A DNA stretch of 28,527 nucleotides from JAFARZ01 sp035651595 (GTDB lineage Bacteria > Actinomycetota > Actinomycetes > Streptosporangiales > Streptosporangiaceae), in the NCBI GenBank assembly GCA_035651595.1, contig DASRFJ010000135.1, positions 1-28,527 on the forward strand, in the 5' to 3' direction. The translations under genes were made by a program, and so were the position numbers. Positions 14,239-21,270 of the stretch are shown here, one piece after another (position 1 is the first letter of the stretch; each line of letters begins with the position of its first letter). Below the pieces are notes generated by a model that made no database searches, was not told where the DNA came from, and saw only the letters and a program-made list of their open reading frames with translations.

Positions 14239-15084
14239 GTGGCCGGAGAAACCCCCGTTCGGCGCCGGCTGGTAGGCGGAGCCCTCCGCCGGTACCGGGA
14301 GAACCTCGGATACGCGCTCGAAGACGCCGCGAAGGTGCTCGAGTGCGACCGCTCGAAGATCAGCAGGATCGAGACGGGCCAGCGCGGCATCAGGCCCAAG
14401 GAGCTGCGCGAGCTGCTCACCGAGTACGGCGTGCCGGAGGTCGAGCAGCAGGCCCTGGTCGGCCTGGCGCGCCGCGGCGGGCAGGGCGGCTGGTGGGACG
14501 AGTACAGCGACGTCGTGCCGGAGGCCGTAGCGGACTACTTCATCATGGAGTCGGTAGCGGCCGAGATCATGACCTATGAGGCGCAGCTGGTACCGGACCT
14601 GCTGCAAACGCCGGACTATGCCCGTGCGATCGCCGCGGCGGCGCCCGGCAGCGACGCCGACGACCGGGCGGACCGGCTCACGGCGGCCAAGGCAGCCCGG
14701 CAGGACGTGACCCTCGGCCGGGCCGTGCGGCTGTCCGTGGTCATCGGCGAGGCGGCGCTCCGCCAGGTCGTCGGCGGACCGGAGGTCATGGCCGCCCAGC
14801 TCGCCCGGCTGGCCGAGCTGGCCACCGACTTCCCGGGCATCACCCTCCAGGTGCTGCCGTTCTCGGCGGGCGCCCACGCCGCCGGCGGCAGCGCGTCGCT
14901 CACCATCCTGCGGTTCGCCGAAGCGCCCAGCCTGGGCGTGGTGTACCTGGAGGGACTGTCCGGCGGGGTGTACCTGGAGGGTCAGACGGACATCGCGAAC
15001 TACGTACGGGCGTTCACGCTACTGCGCTCCTCGGCGCTGACCGTCACGGAGACGGCGCGCATGCTTCGGGAGACGGTGCGGTAA
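14239..15084 (+). CDS. XRE-family helix-turn-helix regulator with DUF5753 domain
   Basis: Residues about 11-65 form the XRE helix-turn-helix (LGYALEDAAKVLECDRSKIS, then RIETGQRGI). The rest is the DUF5753 ligand-binding-like domain, recognised by MTYEAQLVPDLLQTPDYAR (about 112-130), 'R...RQ..' and VLPFSAGAHAA (about 208-218). Such proteins are abundant in actinomycetes and usually pair with a small DUF397 protein downstream on the same strand. No DUF397 gene is found here; a 68-aa gene converges instead. GTG 14239 has AGGAAGG upstream and matches the family start. The perfect inverted repeat at 14166-14197 may be its operator. The role is regulatory, with targets unknown. Confidence 0.93.
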   Translation: MAGETPVRRRLVGGALRRYRENLGYALEDAAKVLECDRSKISRIETGQRGIRPKELRELLTEYGVPEVEQQALVGLARRGGQGGWWDEYSDVVPEAVADYFIMESVAAEIMTYEAQLVPDLLQTPDYARAIAAAAPGSDADDRADRLTAAKAARQDVTLGRAVRLSVVIGEAALRQVVGGPEVMAAQLARLAELATDFPGITLQVLPFSAGAHAAGGSASLTILRFAEAPSLGVVYLEGLSGGVYLEGQTDIANYVRAFTLLRSSALTVTETARMLRETVR

Positions 15085-15105
15085 CCGAGAGGCGGATCCA
15101 GACCG

Positions 15106-15312
15106 CTAGCTGTTCCTGACTCCTCCGGGACGACGGAGCTGCCTCGTCACGTCGGCAAGCTGATCGATGATCTCCTGAATGTCCTGAACATGCTGGAAGG
15201 GAGGACGGGGCCGGGGCGACTGATCGTCCGAGACGGATCGGTCGGCGTCCTGGCCAGGCACAGCGGGTGCAACGCGAGAGCTTGCATCCTGCACGCTGTT
15301 GCCGGAGTTCAT
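15106..15312 (-). CDS. Small protein of unknown function (68 residues)
   Basis: AGGAG stands nine bases before ATG 15312, and the reading frame runs to TAG at 15106-15108, 21 bases from the convergent regulator gene. The product has a polar, Ser/Asp/Pro-rich first half (MNSGNSVQD, then DDQSPRPRPP) and an amphipathic helix near the end (FQHVQDIQEIIDQLADVTRQ) with a basic tail. There is no membrane segment, and I recognise no family. It occupies the place where a DUF397 partner of an XRE/DUF5753 regulator is often found, but on the opposite strand and without DUF397 features (no WRKSSYS-type motif). It could be a small regulator partner or a peptide substrate; the good ribosome site is the main argument that it is real. 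Confidence 0.5.
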   Translation of the reverse strand: MNSGNSVQDASSRVAPAVPGQDADRSVSDDQSPRPRPPFQHVQDIQEIIDQLADVTRQLRRPGGVRNS

Positions 15313-15799
15313 CTGAGCTATCTCCTGGAGGGGGATGGGGGAGTGCCGTGCTATCCGGGGAAGGCGGCCATGTCCGAATCAACTGGAGCAAAGCTATGCT
15401 ACTCGCAATTACGGCAGTATGTCACGTGGCGTGTTGGATATTAGATCCGGGCCCGGAAAATCAACTCGCAACGCGATGCCTGGGCCGCGGAGGCCCGTGT
15501 GGCACCAGGCCCCGGCGCAGCCGTCTAGCTGGGGATACGCTGCTCGCCGGGATTGTCGCGACGGTCTTCACCCGAGAAATTCCGGCGAATTCGAGTGGTG
15601 ACTCTAAGGAACAGCGAACGATTGCAATAAATCCTCGTGTTTACGCTTTGTACATGCACGTGCAGGCGCACGCACATGCTGACGTACAAAGTTGCGGGGA
15701 GTATCAGGATCACCGCCGCGCGTGCCGGCAAATCCTGTTCTTCGTCACGTAGGAACAGCGTGTCCCCCCTGCGGCACGCCACCCGGTCGCTTCACGCCG
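15313..15799. other. Gene-poor, relatively AT-rich stretch
   Basis: No convincing gene is seen. Base composition drops clearly between about 15390 and 15700. An inverted repeat CTTTGTAC (15646-15653) / GTACAAAG (15684-15691) is present. The stretch abuts the glycosyltransferase deletion remnant and may be unrelated or decayed sequence. Confidence 0.55.
15646..15691. other. Inverted repeat CTTTGTAC...GTACAAAG
   Basis: Eight-base perfect arms enclose 30 bases that are themselves rich in ATGCACGTGC-type words and could pair further. It lies in the AT-richer spacer. The role is unknown. Confidence 0.4.
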
Positions 15800-15949
15800 C
15801 TACGAGCTCGAGGTCGGCTGGGTGAGGTCGTACACCGTCTCGCCGCCGACGGTGAGCTTCTTGAAGTGGGCCGCGACCCAGGACGCGATCTGCGACGAGC
15901 CGCTACCACCGCCGAAGCTCCCGCTGCCCTGACCGGCGTAGTAGTGCAC
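15800..15949 (-). pseudogene. 3' end of a family 39 glycosyltransferase (remnant)
   Basis: In the frame ending at TAG 15800-15802, the last 49 codons read VHYYAGQGSGSFGGGSGSSQ, then IASWVAAHF, then TVGGETVYDLTQ. This Gly-rich HYY..G..FGG.....I..WV..HF...TVGG.TVYDL pattern is the characteristic C-terminus of large actinobacterial ArnT/PMT-type family 39 mannosyltransferases. The remaining several hundred codons are missing: immediately upstream lies the truncated family 2 glycosyltransferase in another frame. It is therefore a gene tail left by a deletion. Confidence 0.8.
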
Positions 15950-15950
15950 C

Positions 15951-16496
15951 CTATGCTTGGCCGGTGTCCTCGGTGAGCGGCAGCAACGCCTTGGCCGGCT
16001 CCCGGCGGATCGCCTTGAAGCCGCACTGGGCGTCGGAGAACCCGGCGCCCAGCGACGTACGCAGGAGCATGTTGTAGCAGCGCGAGATCATCTCCCGTTT
16101 GGGTCCGCGCACCACCCGCGAGCCGCGTGCCAGCCGCGTCCCGATGGCCAGGTCGCTGTGCCCGGACAGCAGCGGCGCGACGAGCGGCAGCAGCGCGTTG
16201 AGGTCTGTCGACAGATCGACATCCATGTACGCGAGGACGTCGGCCTCGCTCCGCGACCAGATCTCCCGCAGGGCCCGGCCGCGTCCCGGCAGCTCCATGC
16301 GCACCGCACGAACCTCTGGGAAGTTACTTTCCAGCAGGGACGCGATGACCCACGTCCCGTCGGTACTGCCGTTGTCCGCGATCGTGATCCTGGCCGAAAA
16401 AGGAAAACTGTCCCGCAGGTACGCGACCAGCCGCCGCACGCTCGGCTCCAGGTCACGTTCCTCGTTGCGCACTGGCACGACGATGTCCACATTCAT
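15951..16496 (-). pseudogene. Truncated family 2 glycosyltransferase (dolichol-phosphate-mannose-synthase-like)
   Basis: The first 181 residues look like an intact GT-A domain: VPVRNEERDLE (about 6-16), ADNGSTDGT (about 40-48), the metal-binding YMDVDLSTDL (about 91-100), the RLARGSRV.R loop and DAQCGFKAI. The family continues with ...EDTGWFFDTELL and often a GtrA-like membrane domain, about 350-420 residues in all. Here the match stops exactly at EDTG, followed by Gln-Ala and a stop, and the next bases belong to the tail of a family 39 transferase. It transferred a sugar from a nucleotide donor to polyprenyl phosphate, presumably feeding the lost family 39 enzyme. The shortened protein lacks the acceptor-side part and is probably inactive. 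Confidence 0.8.
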
Positions 16497-16586
16497 GGCT
16501 ACAACGTCGCCGGCCGGGCTGCGCTGAGTCTGAACCGACCGTAGGCGGCCCCTATGAACTCTTTTTATCTCATAACGGGCTTGGTA

Positions 16587-18236
16587 TCACTTCTGACACT
16601 CTTCTCTCCGCAGCACGGGAAGCGTGACAATGAACCGCGTGTTTCCCGGCATGCTGTGCGCCGTCACGGTGCCCCCGTGCGCGCTGACGACGGCGTCCAC
16701 GATCGCGAGCCCGAGCCCGGTGCTGGTGCCGGCGCTGTCCGCGTTCCGCGACCGTGACGTGTCAGCCCTGGTGAACCGTTCGAACAGGTCCGGGATGAGG
16801 TCGGCCGGGATCCCCGGCCCGTCATCGGTCACGCTCATCTCAGCGAGCTGATCAGTGACCGCGAGGGCGACGGTGACGGTGGTGCCGGGCGGCGTGTGCT
16901 TGCCCGCGTTGCTGAGCAGATTGGCCAGCACCTGGTGCAGCCGGTGCTCGTCGCCTTCGACCAGGACCGGGTCGTCCGGCAGGTCGAGCCGCCAGCGGCG
17001 GTCGCCGCGGGCGACCCGCGCGTCGCTGGTGGCGTCGATCGCCAGCCTGGACAGGTCGACCGGCGCACGGTCCAGCGGCCGGCCGGCGTCGAGGCGGGCG
17101 AGCAGCAGCAAATCGTCCACGAGCACGCTCATCCGGGCTGATTCCGACTGGACCCGGCTGAGCGCGTGCGTCACCTCGTCGGGGACCGGCCCTGATCCGC
17201 CGGCCCGGCCGGCCTCGCTGGCCCCGCCGGCCCGGCCGGCCTCGCTGGCATGGCGCAGCGCGAACTCGGCGTAGCCGCGGATCGCGGACAGCGGCGTGCG
17301 CAGCTCGTGGCTGGCATCGGCGGCGAACCGGCGCAGCCGCGCCTCGCTGGCCGCGCGCCTGCCGAGTGCCCGCTCGACGTGGCCGAGCATCCGGTTGAAC
17401 GCGGCGCCCACCTGGCCGACCTCGGTGCGCGGGTCGCTGTCCGGCACCCCGGCAGGCAGCGAGACGTCGCCGGAGTCCAGCGGCAGTTCGGTGACCTGAG
17501 TGGCGATCGCGGCGACCCGCCGCAGCGGCCGCAGCGACACGCGGACGAGCATCGTGCCGAGCACGCCGGCCAGCAGCAGCACGCTGAGGAACACGATCAG
17601 TTCCGCGATGGCGACCTGGCCGAGCGTGTGCTGGACCGGTGACATCGGCAGCCCGGTGATCAGGATCACGCCGCTGCTCATCTTTATCGCGGTCACCCGG
17701 TAGTCGCCGTCCAGCGACGTGAGGTGCACCGTGTACGCCGGACCCGGCCCGGCTCCGGCGGACGGCGGCGGATAGCTATGCTGGTCATCGGTGTCCGGCG
17801 GCTTCGGCACGTAGTGCGCCGGCAGCCTCAGCAGCGCCTTCTCGTCCGCCGCGGAGAGCACGCATGGCTTCTGGCTGACCCCGTAAACAGTGTTGCTGGA
17901 CTGGACCTGGCCGTTCTGGATCACCACGCCGAGCGTGTCCTGGGCCAGGCCTCCGCTGCACCGAGGCGGGTCGCTCTGCGCCGGACCGTCCGAGTCCACG
18001 TGCGAGTCGAGCGCGGCCTGGGCGCAGGTCATGTACGTGTTGCTCGCGGCGGCTAGCTGATTGTCTAGGGAGGACACCAGCGAGCCGCGCAGCACCACGT
18101 AGGTGGCCACTCCGATGACGGCGCAGGCGACGATCAGCAGCACCAGGACGCCGGCGATCAGCCGGGCGCTGAGCGTCCGGCGCCATACCAGACGTCCCAG
18201 CGCCCGCCGGCGCAGCCGGCCCCGCCAGCACGGCAT
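16587..18236 (-). CDS. HAMP-domain sensor histidine kinase
   Basis: This 549-residue membrane kinase has TM1 at about 26-48, an extracytoplasmic sensor region of about 160 residues (three Cys, Pro-rich segment), TM2 at about 211-231, a HAMP linker, the H box ASHELRTPLS with phospho-His310, the N box (HQVLANLLSNAGKHT), and G boxes VTDDGPGIP and GTSTGLGLAIV. A duplicated nine-residue unit (SEAGRAGGA / SEAGRAGGS) from a 27-bp tandem duplication (about 17199-17250) lies after the H box. ATG 18236 overlaps the TGA of the response regulator by one base (TGATG), so the two are translationally coupled. In actinomycetes this kinase/regulator pair often precedes GT2-GtrA and GT39 genes, whose remains lie just downstream. 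Confidence 0.94.
   Translation of the reverse strand: MPCWRGRLRRRALGRLVWRRTLSARLIAGVLVLLIVACAVIGVATYVVLRGSLVSSLDNQLAAASNTYMTCAQAALDSHVDSDGPAQSDPPRCSGGLAQDTLGVVIQNGQVQSSNTVYGVSQKPCVLSAADEKALLRLPAHYVPKPPDTDDQHSYPPPSAGAGPGPAYTVHLTSLDGDYRVTAIKMSSGVILITGLPMSPVQHTLGQVAIAELIVFLSVLLLAGVLGTMLVRVSLRPLRRVAAIATQVTELPLDSGDVSLPAGVPDSDPRTEVGQVGAAFNRMLGHVERALGRRAASEARLRRFAADASHELRTPLSAIRGYAEFALRHASEAGRAGGASEAGRAGGSGPVPDEVTHALSRVQSESARMSVLVDDLLLLARLDAGRPLDRAPVDLSRLAIDATSDARVARGDRRWRLDLPDDPVLVEGDEHRLHQVLANLLSNAGKHTPPGTTVTVALAVTDQLAEMSVTDDGPGIPADLIPDLFERFTRADTSRSRNADSAGTSTGLGLAIVDAVVSAHGGTVTAHSMPGNTRFIVTLPVLRREECQK
17199..17250. repeat. 27-bp tandem duplication inside the kinase gene
   Basis: Two near-identical units containing GCCGGCCCGGCCGGCCTCGC lie side by side in frame, giving SEAGRAGGA and SEAGRAGGS. 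The insert falls between the H box region and the rest of the dimerisation domain and keeps the frame open. Confidence 0.7.
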
Positions 18237-19012
18237 CAGCTAGCTGGCTTCAGCACGTAACCGACGCCGCGGACGGTGTGGATCAGCGGGACGCGCCCGG
18301 CGTCGATCTTTTTCCGCAGGTAGCTGATGTACAGCTCGACGACGTGGGCCTGGCCGCCGAAGTCGTAGTTCCACACCCGGTCGAGGATCTGCGCCTTGGA
18401 CAGCACCCGGCGCGGATTGCGCATCAGGAACCTGAGCAGCTCGAATTCGGTCGCGGTGAGCTCGATCAGGTCACCGTCGCGGCGCACCTCGCGGGCGTCC
18501 TCGTCCATGGTGAGATCACCGACCGCGAGCGAGCCCTCGGCCTGCGCGCGGGTGAGGTTGGCGCGGCGAAGCAGCCCGCGCAGCCGGGCCAGCACCTCTT
18601 CCAGGCTGAACGGCTTGGTCACGTAGTCGTCGCCGCCGGCGGTGATGCCGGCCACGCGGTCCTCCACGGCATCCCGCGCGGTCAGGAACAGCACGCAGAT
18701 CTGCGGCACCTCCGCGCGCAGTTTTCGCATGACTTCGAGCCCGTTGAAGTCGGGGAGCATGATGTCGAGTACGACCGCGTCCGGCCGGAATTCGCGCGCG
18801 GTGCGTACCGCCTCGGCGCCGGTGGATGCCGTCTCCACGTCCCAGCCCTCGTAACGCAGCACGCTCGACAGCAGTTCGGCAAGGCTCGGCTCGTCATCCA
18901 CGACAAGCACGCGCACCGGCGTGCCGTCCGCTCGCTTCGCAGCCGTGGGCCTGCCCGCAGGCGCGGGTGCTCCGGTGGCTGTCACCGGTGCCGCGTTCTC
19001 CATAGTCGTCAT
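18236..19012 (-). CDS. OmpR/PhoB-family response regulator
   Basis: This 258-residue protein has a disordered 30-residue start, then a receiver domain (VRVLVVDDEPSLAELL; phospho-Asp83 in VLDIMLPD; Thr111 in LFLTA; Lys133 in VTKPFS), then a winged-helix DNA-binding domain ending IHTVRGVGYVLKP. ELTATEFELLRFLMRNPRRV and ELYISYLRKKID are the expected wHTH phrases, close to the actinobacterial TcrA/MprA/PhoP group. It is the partner of the downstream kinase by overlap. ATG 19012 has no clear Shine-Dalgarno sequence; ATG 19003 (MENAAP) is an alternative, and both lie outside the conserved domain. Its original targets may have included the now broken glycosyltransferase genes. Confidence 0.94.
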   Translation of the reverse strand: MTTMENAAPVTATGAPAPAGRPTAAKRADGTPVRVLVVDDEPSLAELLSSVLRYEGWDVETASTGAEAVRTAREFRPDAVVLDIMLPDFNGLEVMRKLRAEVPQICVLFLTARDAVEDRVAGITAGGDDYVTKPFSLEEVLARLRGLLRRANLTRAQAEGSLAVGDLTMDEDAREVRRDGDLIELTATEFELLRFLMRNPRRVLSKAQILDRVWNYDFGGQAHVVELYISYLRKKIDAGRVPLIHTVRGVGYVLKPAS

Positions 19013-19203
19013 AATGGCCGGCCACCCACAACGCTGGATCAGCTACGCCTATGAATAACCTCTGAATCCGCGCGCCTTCCACTCAGCATCACCACAGACA
19101 CCGCTCTATTCCGCTAGATGCAGACGTTCCATACTTGTCCCGAAACGCCCGGCCTCTGTCCAATGATTTCGACGGTAGATCCGGCTCTGGGATGCACTGC
19201 GAA
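19013..19203. other. Upstream region of the two-component genes
   Basis: This should hold the promoter of the response regulator/kinase pair. I see no clear promoter boxes, no RNA gene and no open frame worth calling. The spacer continues past the hairpin repeat to 19419 with no gene. Confidence 0.4.
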
Positions 19204-19256
19204 ATTATTGCGGACACTTACCCCCCCAGTTCGGGGGGGTAAGTGTCCGCAATAAT
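19204..19256. repeat. Perfect 24-bp hairpin repeat
   Basis: Left arm 19204-19227 (ATTATTGCGGACACTTACC plus a run of C) and right arm 19233-19256 are exact inverted copies with loop AGTTC. The same hairpin occurs at 22625-22677 with loop AGATC; the C/G pair in ACACTTACC is G/C there (ACAGTTACC), a compensatory change. It lies 163 bases beyond the CYTH gene stop and about 190 bases upstream of the regulator gene. It could be a mobile palindromic repeat or a bidirectional terminator. Confidence 0.9.
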
Positions 19257-19419
19257 CTGTCCCGCCTGTCGGCGCGCCCGGAATAGGCTAAATGTCGCGT
19301 TTCAACGGACGGTCGCAGCCGAGCCACGCGACGCGCCGCCCGCTGGAGAACCGAGGTTTCCGGGCAGGCATCACACCCGATGGTTTCGGGGAGTGACGGC
19401 CGGCTCGGGCGCGTCGGGA

Positions 19420-20016
19420 TTACTCGCCTAGGGCGCGGGCTAGCTTGGAGGCGGACCGGGCGGCGCGGGCGCCGGCGTCGCGCAGGAGGGCGCCGGCGCC
19501 CGCGAGCAGGCCGTCGGGTGCGCCGGGAAGCAACTCGACCTCGATCTCGCGCCAGCTTGCGGGCTCGCCCGCGGGCGGAGCCAGGCGCTGGGCCGTGACG
19601 TGGTCGTCGGCGACCTCGGCAACGGGCGTGCCAGCGTTGTCATAAAGGCGGCGCACCGCACGTTCGGTCAGAATGGTTGCCACGGGGCTAAGCGGTCCGC
19701 CGGCGACCAGATCGGCCACCCGCGACCTCAGCCGGGCAGGAACCTCGGCGGTGCCGAGCGGCTCGCGCACTTCCTGGCGGGCGTCCTGGCCGGCCGGCAG
19801 CTTGAGGTGCCAGCCCTCGTCGGGACCGCCGGTGCGGCGACGCAGCGTGACCTTGTTCCGGATCAGCGTCAGATCCGCGGTGTCGTAGTACGTCGCGTCG
19901 AGGTGGAACGTCTCGGGCGCGGAGACCGCGGTCACGCCGGGCAGGGCGTCAAGCGAAGGGAGCGCGAAGCCGGCGTCGGCCTCGTACTTCTGCTCGATCT
20001 CAAGGTAGTCGGCCAC
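19420..20016 (-). CDS. CYTH-domain protein (triphosphate-tunnel phosphohydrolase/cyclase fold)
   Basis: With the start at GTG 20016 the protein reads MADYLEIEQKYE, giving the CYTH signature ExExK (Glu6, Glu8, Lys10) at the usual place. Further tunnel residues follow: TYYDTADLTL (about 48-57), NKVTLRRRTGG (about 60-70), WHLKLP (about 75-80), 'EIEVELL' (about 157-163) and the C-terminal SKLARAL. The family hydrolyses inorganic or organic triphosphates (thiamine triphosphatase, tripolyphosphatase) or acts as a class IV adenylate cyclase; the exact substrate cannot be told from sequence. About 198 residues is normal. The longer open frame to 20073 would overlap the methyltransferase gene. It starts about ten bases after that gene's stop and is probably co-transcribed. 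Confidence 0.88.
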   Translation of the reverse strand: MADYLEIEQKYEADAGFALPSLDALPGVTAVSAPETFHLDATYYDTADLTLIRNKVTLRRRTGGPDEGWHLKLPAGQDARQEVREPLGTAEVPARLRSRVADLVAGGPLSPVATILTERAVRRLYDNAGTPVAEVADDHVTAQRLAPPAGEPASWREIEVELLPGAPDGLLAGAGALLRDAGARAARSASKLARALGE

Positions 20017-20026
20017 GGGACCAAGG

Positions 20027-21223
20027 TTACGTGTGGTACACCACGAACCGCGTGCTGGGGCGTTCGATGACAATCCCGTCCGTGACCGGCTCGGCGAGGC
20101 CGGCGGCCGCCCGCGGGTAAGCGTCCACGTGCAGACCCTCGGTGCCGCGGCCGCCCGATGCGTGCCAGGCGCGCACGTGCTCGGCGAGGTCCGCGACCAG
20201 AGCCGCGCCGGCCTCGCCGTGGCCCTCCGCGATCAGTTCGCCGGCCGCGTCCCTGGTGAGGATCGCGATCCCGCCCGCGTCGGCAACGATTCCGTAGCTG
20301 AACTGCACGGACCTGCTCTGGAACAGCGGCCGCGGCAGTCGCGGCTGGCGGCCGGGGCGCACTTCCTCGGTGAGCTGGCACGCCCGCGCCTCGTGGACCG
20401 CGAGCCACAGCCGAAGCCCCCAGGACACGTCGGGCCCGGCGGGGGAGACGCCGGTTCCTTCGGTCGCCGACGGGGGATCGGCCAGCGCAGGCAGGGGCGT
20501 GACCTCGCGCTCCTCGGGGAGAGCCAGCCACAGCCCCGCTTCCAGCTGGGTGACCATGGTCGGGTCGGACTGCGATCCGCGCATTCGCATGAAACCGCAC
20601 GGTGCGACCGACCGGCTCGCCCAATGGCCGTCCGCGGCTCGCTCGAACGCCACCGACAGCTGCGTCCCGCGCACGTCGAGCGGCACGACGATGCGGCCGT
20701 CCGGTGTCACCTGGGACAGCCACGCGGGAGACAGGTCGGCGACCCCCACGGTGGCGATCAGCCGGTCGAAGGGGGCATGGCTGGCGGCGCCGCCGGCGCC
20801 GTCGGCGGCGAACACGATGACGTCCGGGTAGCCGGCCGCGGCGAGGTGGTCGCGGGCTTCCTCGGCGACTTCGGGGTCGATGTCTACGCTCACCACGCGG
20901 CCGGAAGGCCCGGCTATCTCGCTGATCAGGGCCGCGTTGTAGCCGGTGCCGGCGCCGATCTCGAGCACCCGGTGGCCAGGCGAAAGGCCTAGCTGGGCGA
21001 GCATGATCGCCATTATGGCGGGCTGGGAGGAGGAGCTCACCGGCATTCCCGCCGCATCCCGCCTGGTCACGATCGCCTCGTCCTGGTAGGCATCTGCTGG
21101 CGGCACACCGGGGAGGAACAGGTGCCTGGGCACGGTGGCCAGGGCCGCCTGGACCGCGGGGCCCCCGCTGCCGCCCACCCGCGCGGCAAGCTGCTCGCGG
21201 AGCTGGGTCAGGTCGGCGGGCAT
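20027..21223 (-). CDS. Protein-L-isoaspartate methyltransferase-like protein with C-terminal extension
   Basis: Residues 1-200 form a PCMT-type SAM methyltransferase: HLFLPG (about 34-39), YQDEAIVTRRDAAGMPVSSS (about 46-65), motif I VLEIGAGTGYNA (about 86-97), SVDIDPEVAEEA, and a 'APFDRLIATVG' phrase (about 149-159). Classical PCMT repairs isoaspartate in proteins and has about 210 residues. This one has a further 200 residues (PCGFMRMRGSQSD and a beta-rich end), as in actinobacterial relatives that modify ribosomal peptides (lanthipeptide-associated and FxLD-type methyltransferases). No precursor peptide or lanthipeptide enzyme is seen nearby, so it may be a general protein methyltransferase. 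ATG 21223 is the first in-frame start before LTQLREQLA. Confidence 0.87.
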   Translation of the reverse strand: MPADLTQLREQLAARVGGSGGPAVQAALATVPRHLFLPGVPPADAYQDEAIVTRRDAAGMPVSSSSQPAIMAIMLAQLGLSPGHRVLEIGAGTGYNAALISEIAGPSGRVVSVDIDPEVAEEARDHLAAAGYPDVIVFAADGAGGAASHAPFDRLIATVGVADLSPAWLSQVTPDGRIVVPLDVRGTQLSVAFERAADGHWASRSVAPCGFMRMRGSQSDPTMVTQLEAGLWLALPEEREVTPLPALADPPSATEGTGVSPAGPDVSWGLRLWLAVHEARACQLTEEVRPGRQPRLPRPLFQSRSVQFSYGIVADAGGIAILTRDAAGELIAEGHGEAGAALVADLAEHVRAWHASGGRGTEGLHVDAYPRAAAGLAEPVTDGIVIERPSTRFVVYHT

Positions 21224-21270
21224 CGGCGTCCTCCGTCGTCGGTTCCCCCGTTACCCTACGCCGCGACGCT

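Noticed and set aside
15525..15782. 85-codon reverse open frame in the AT-richer spacer
   Set aside because: No Shine-Dalgarno site, no codon bias like the neighbours, no recognisable features.
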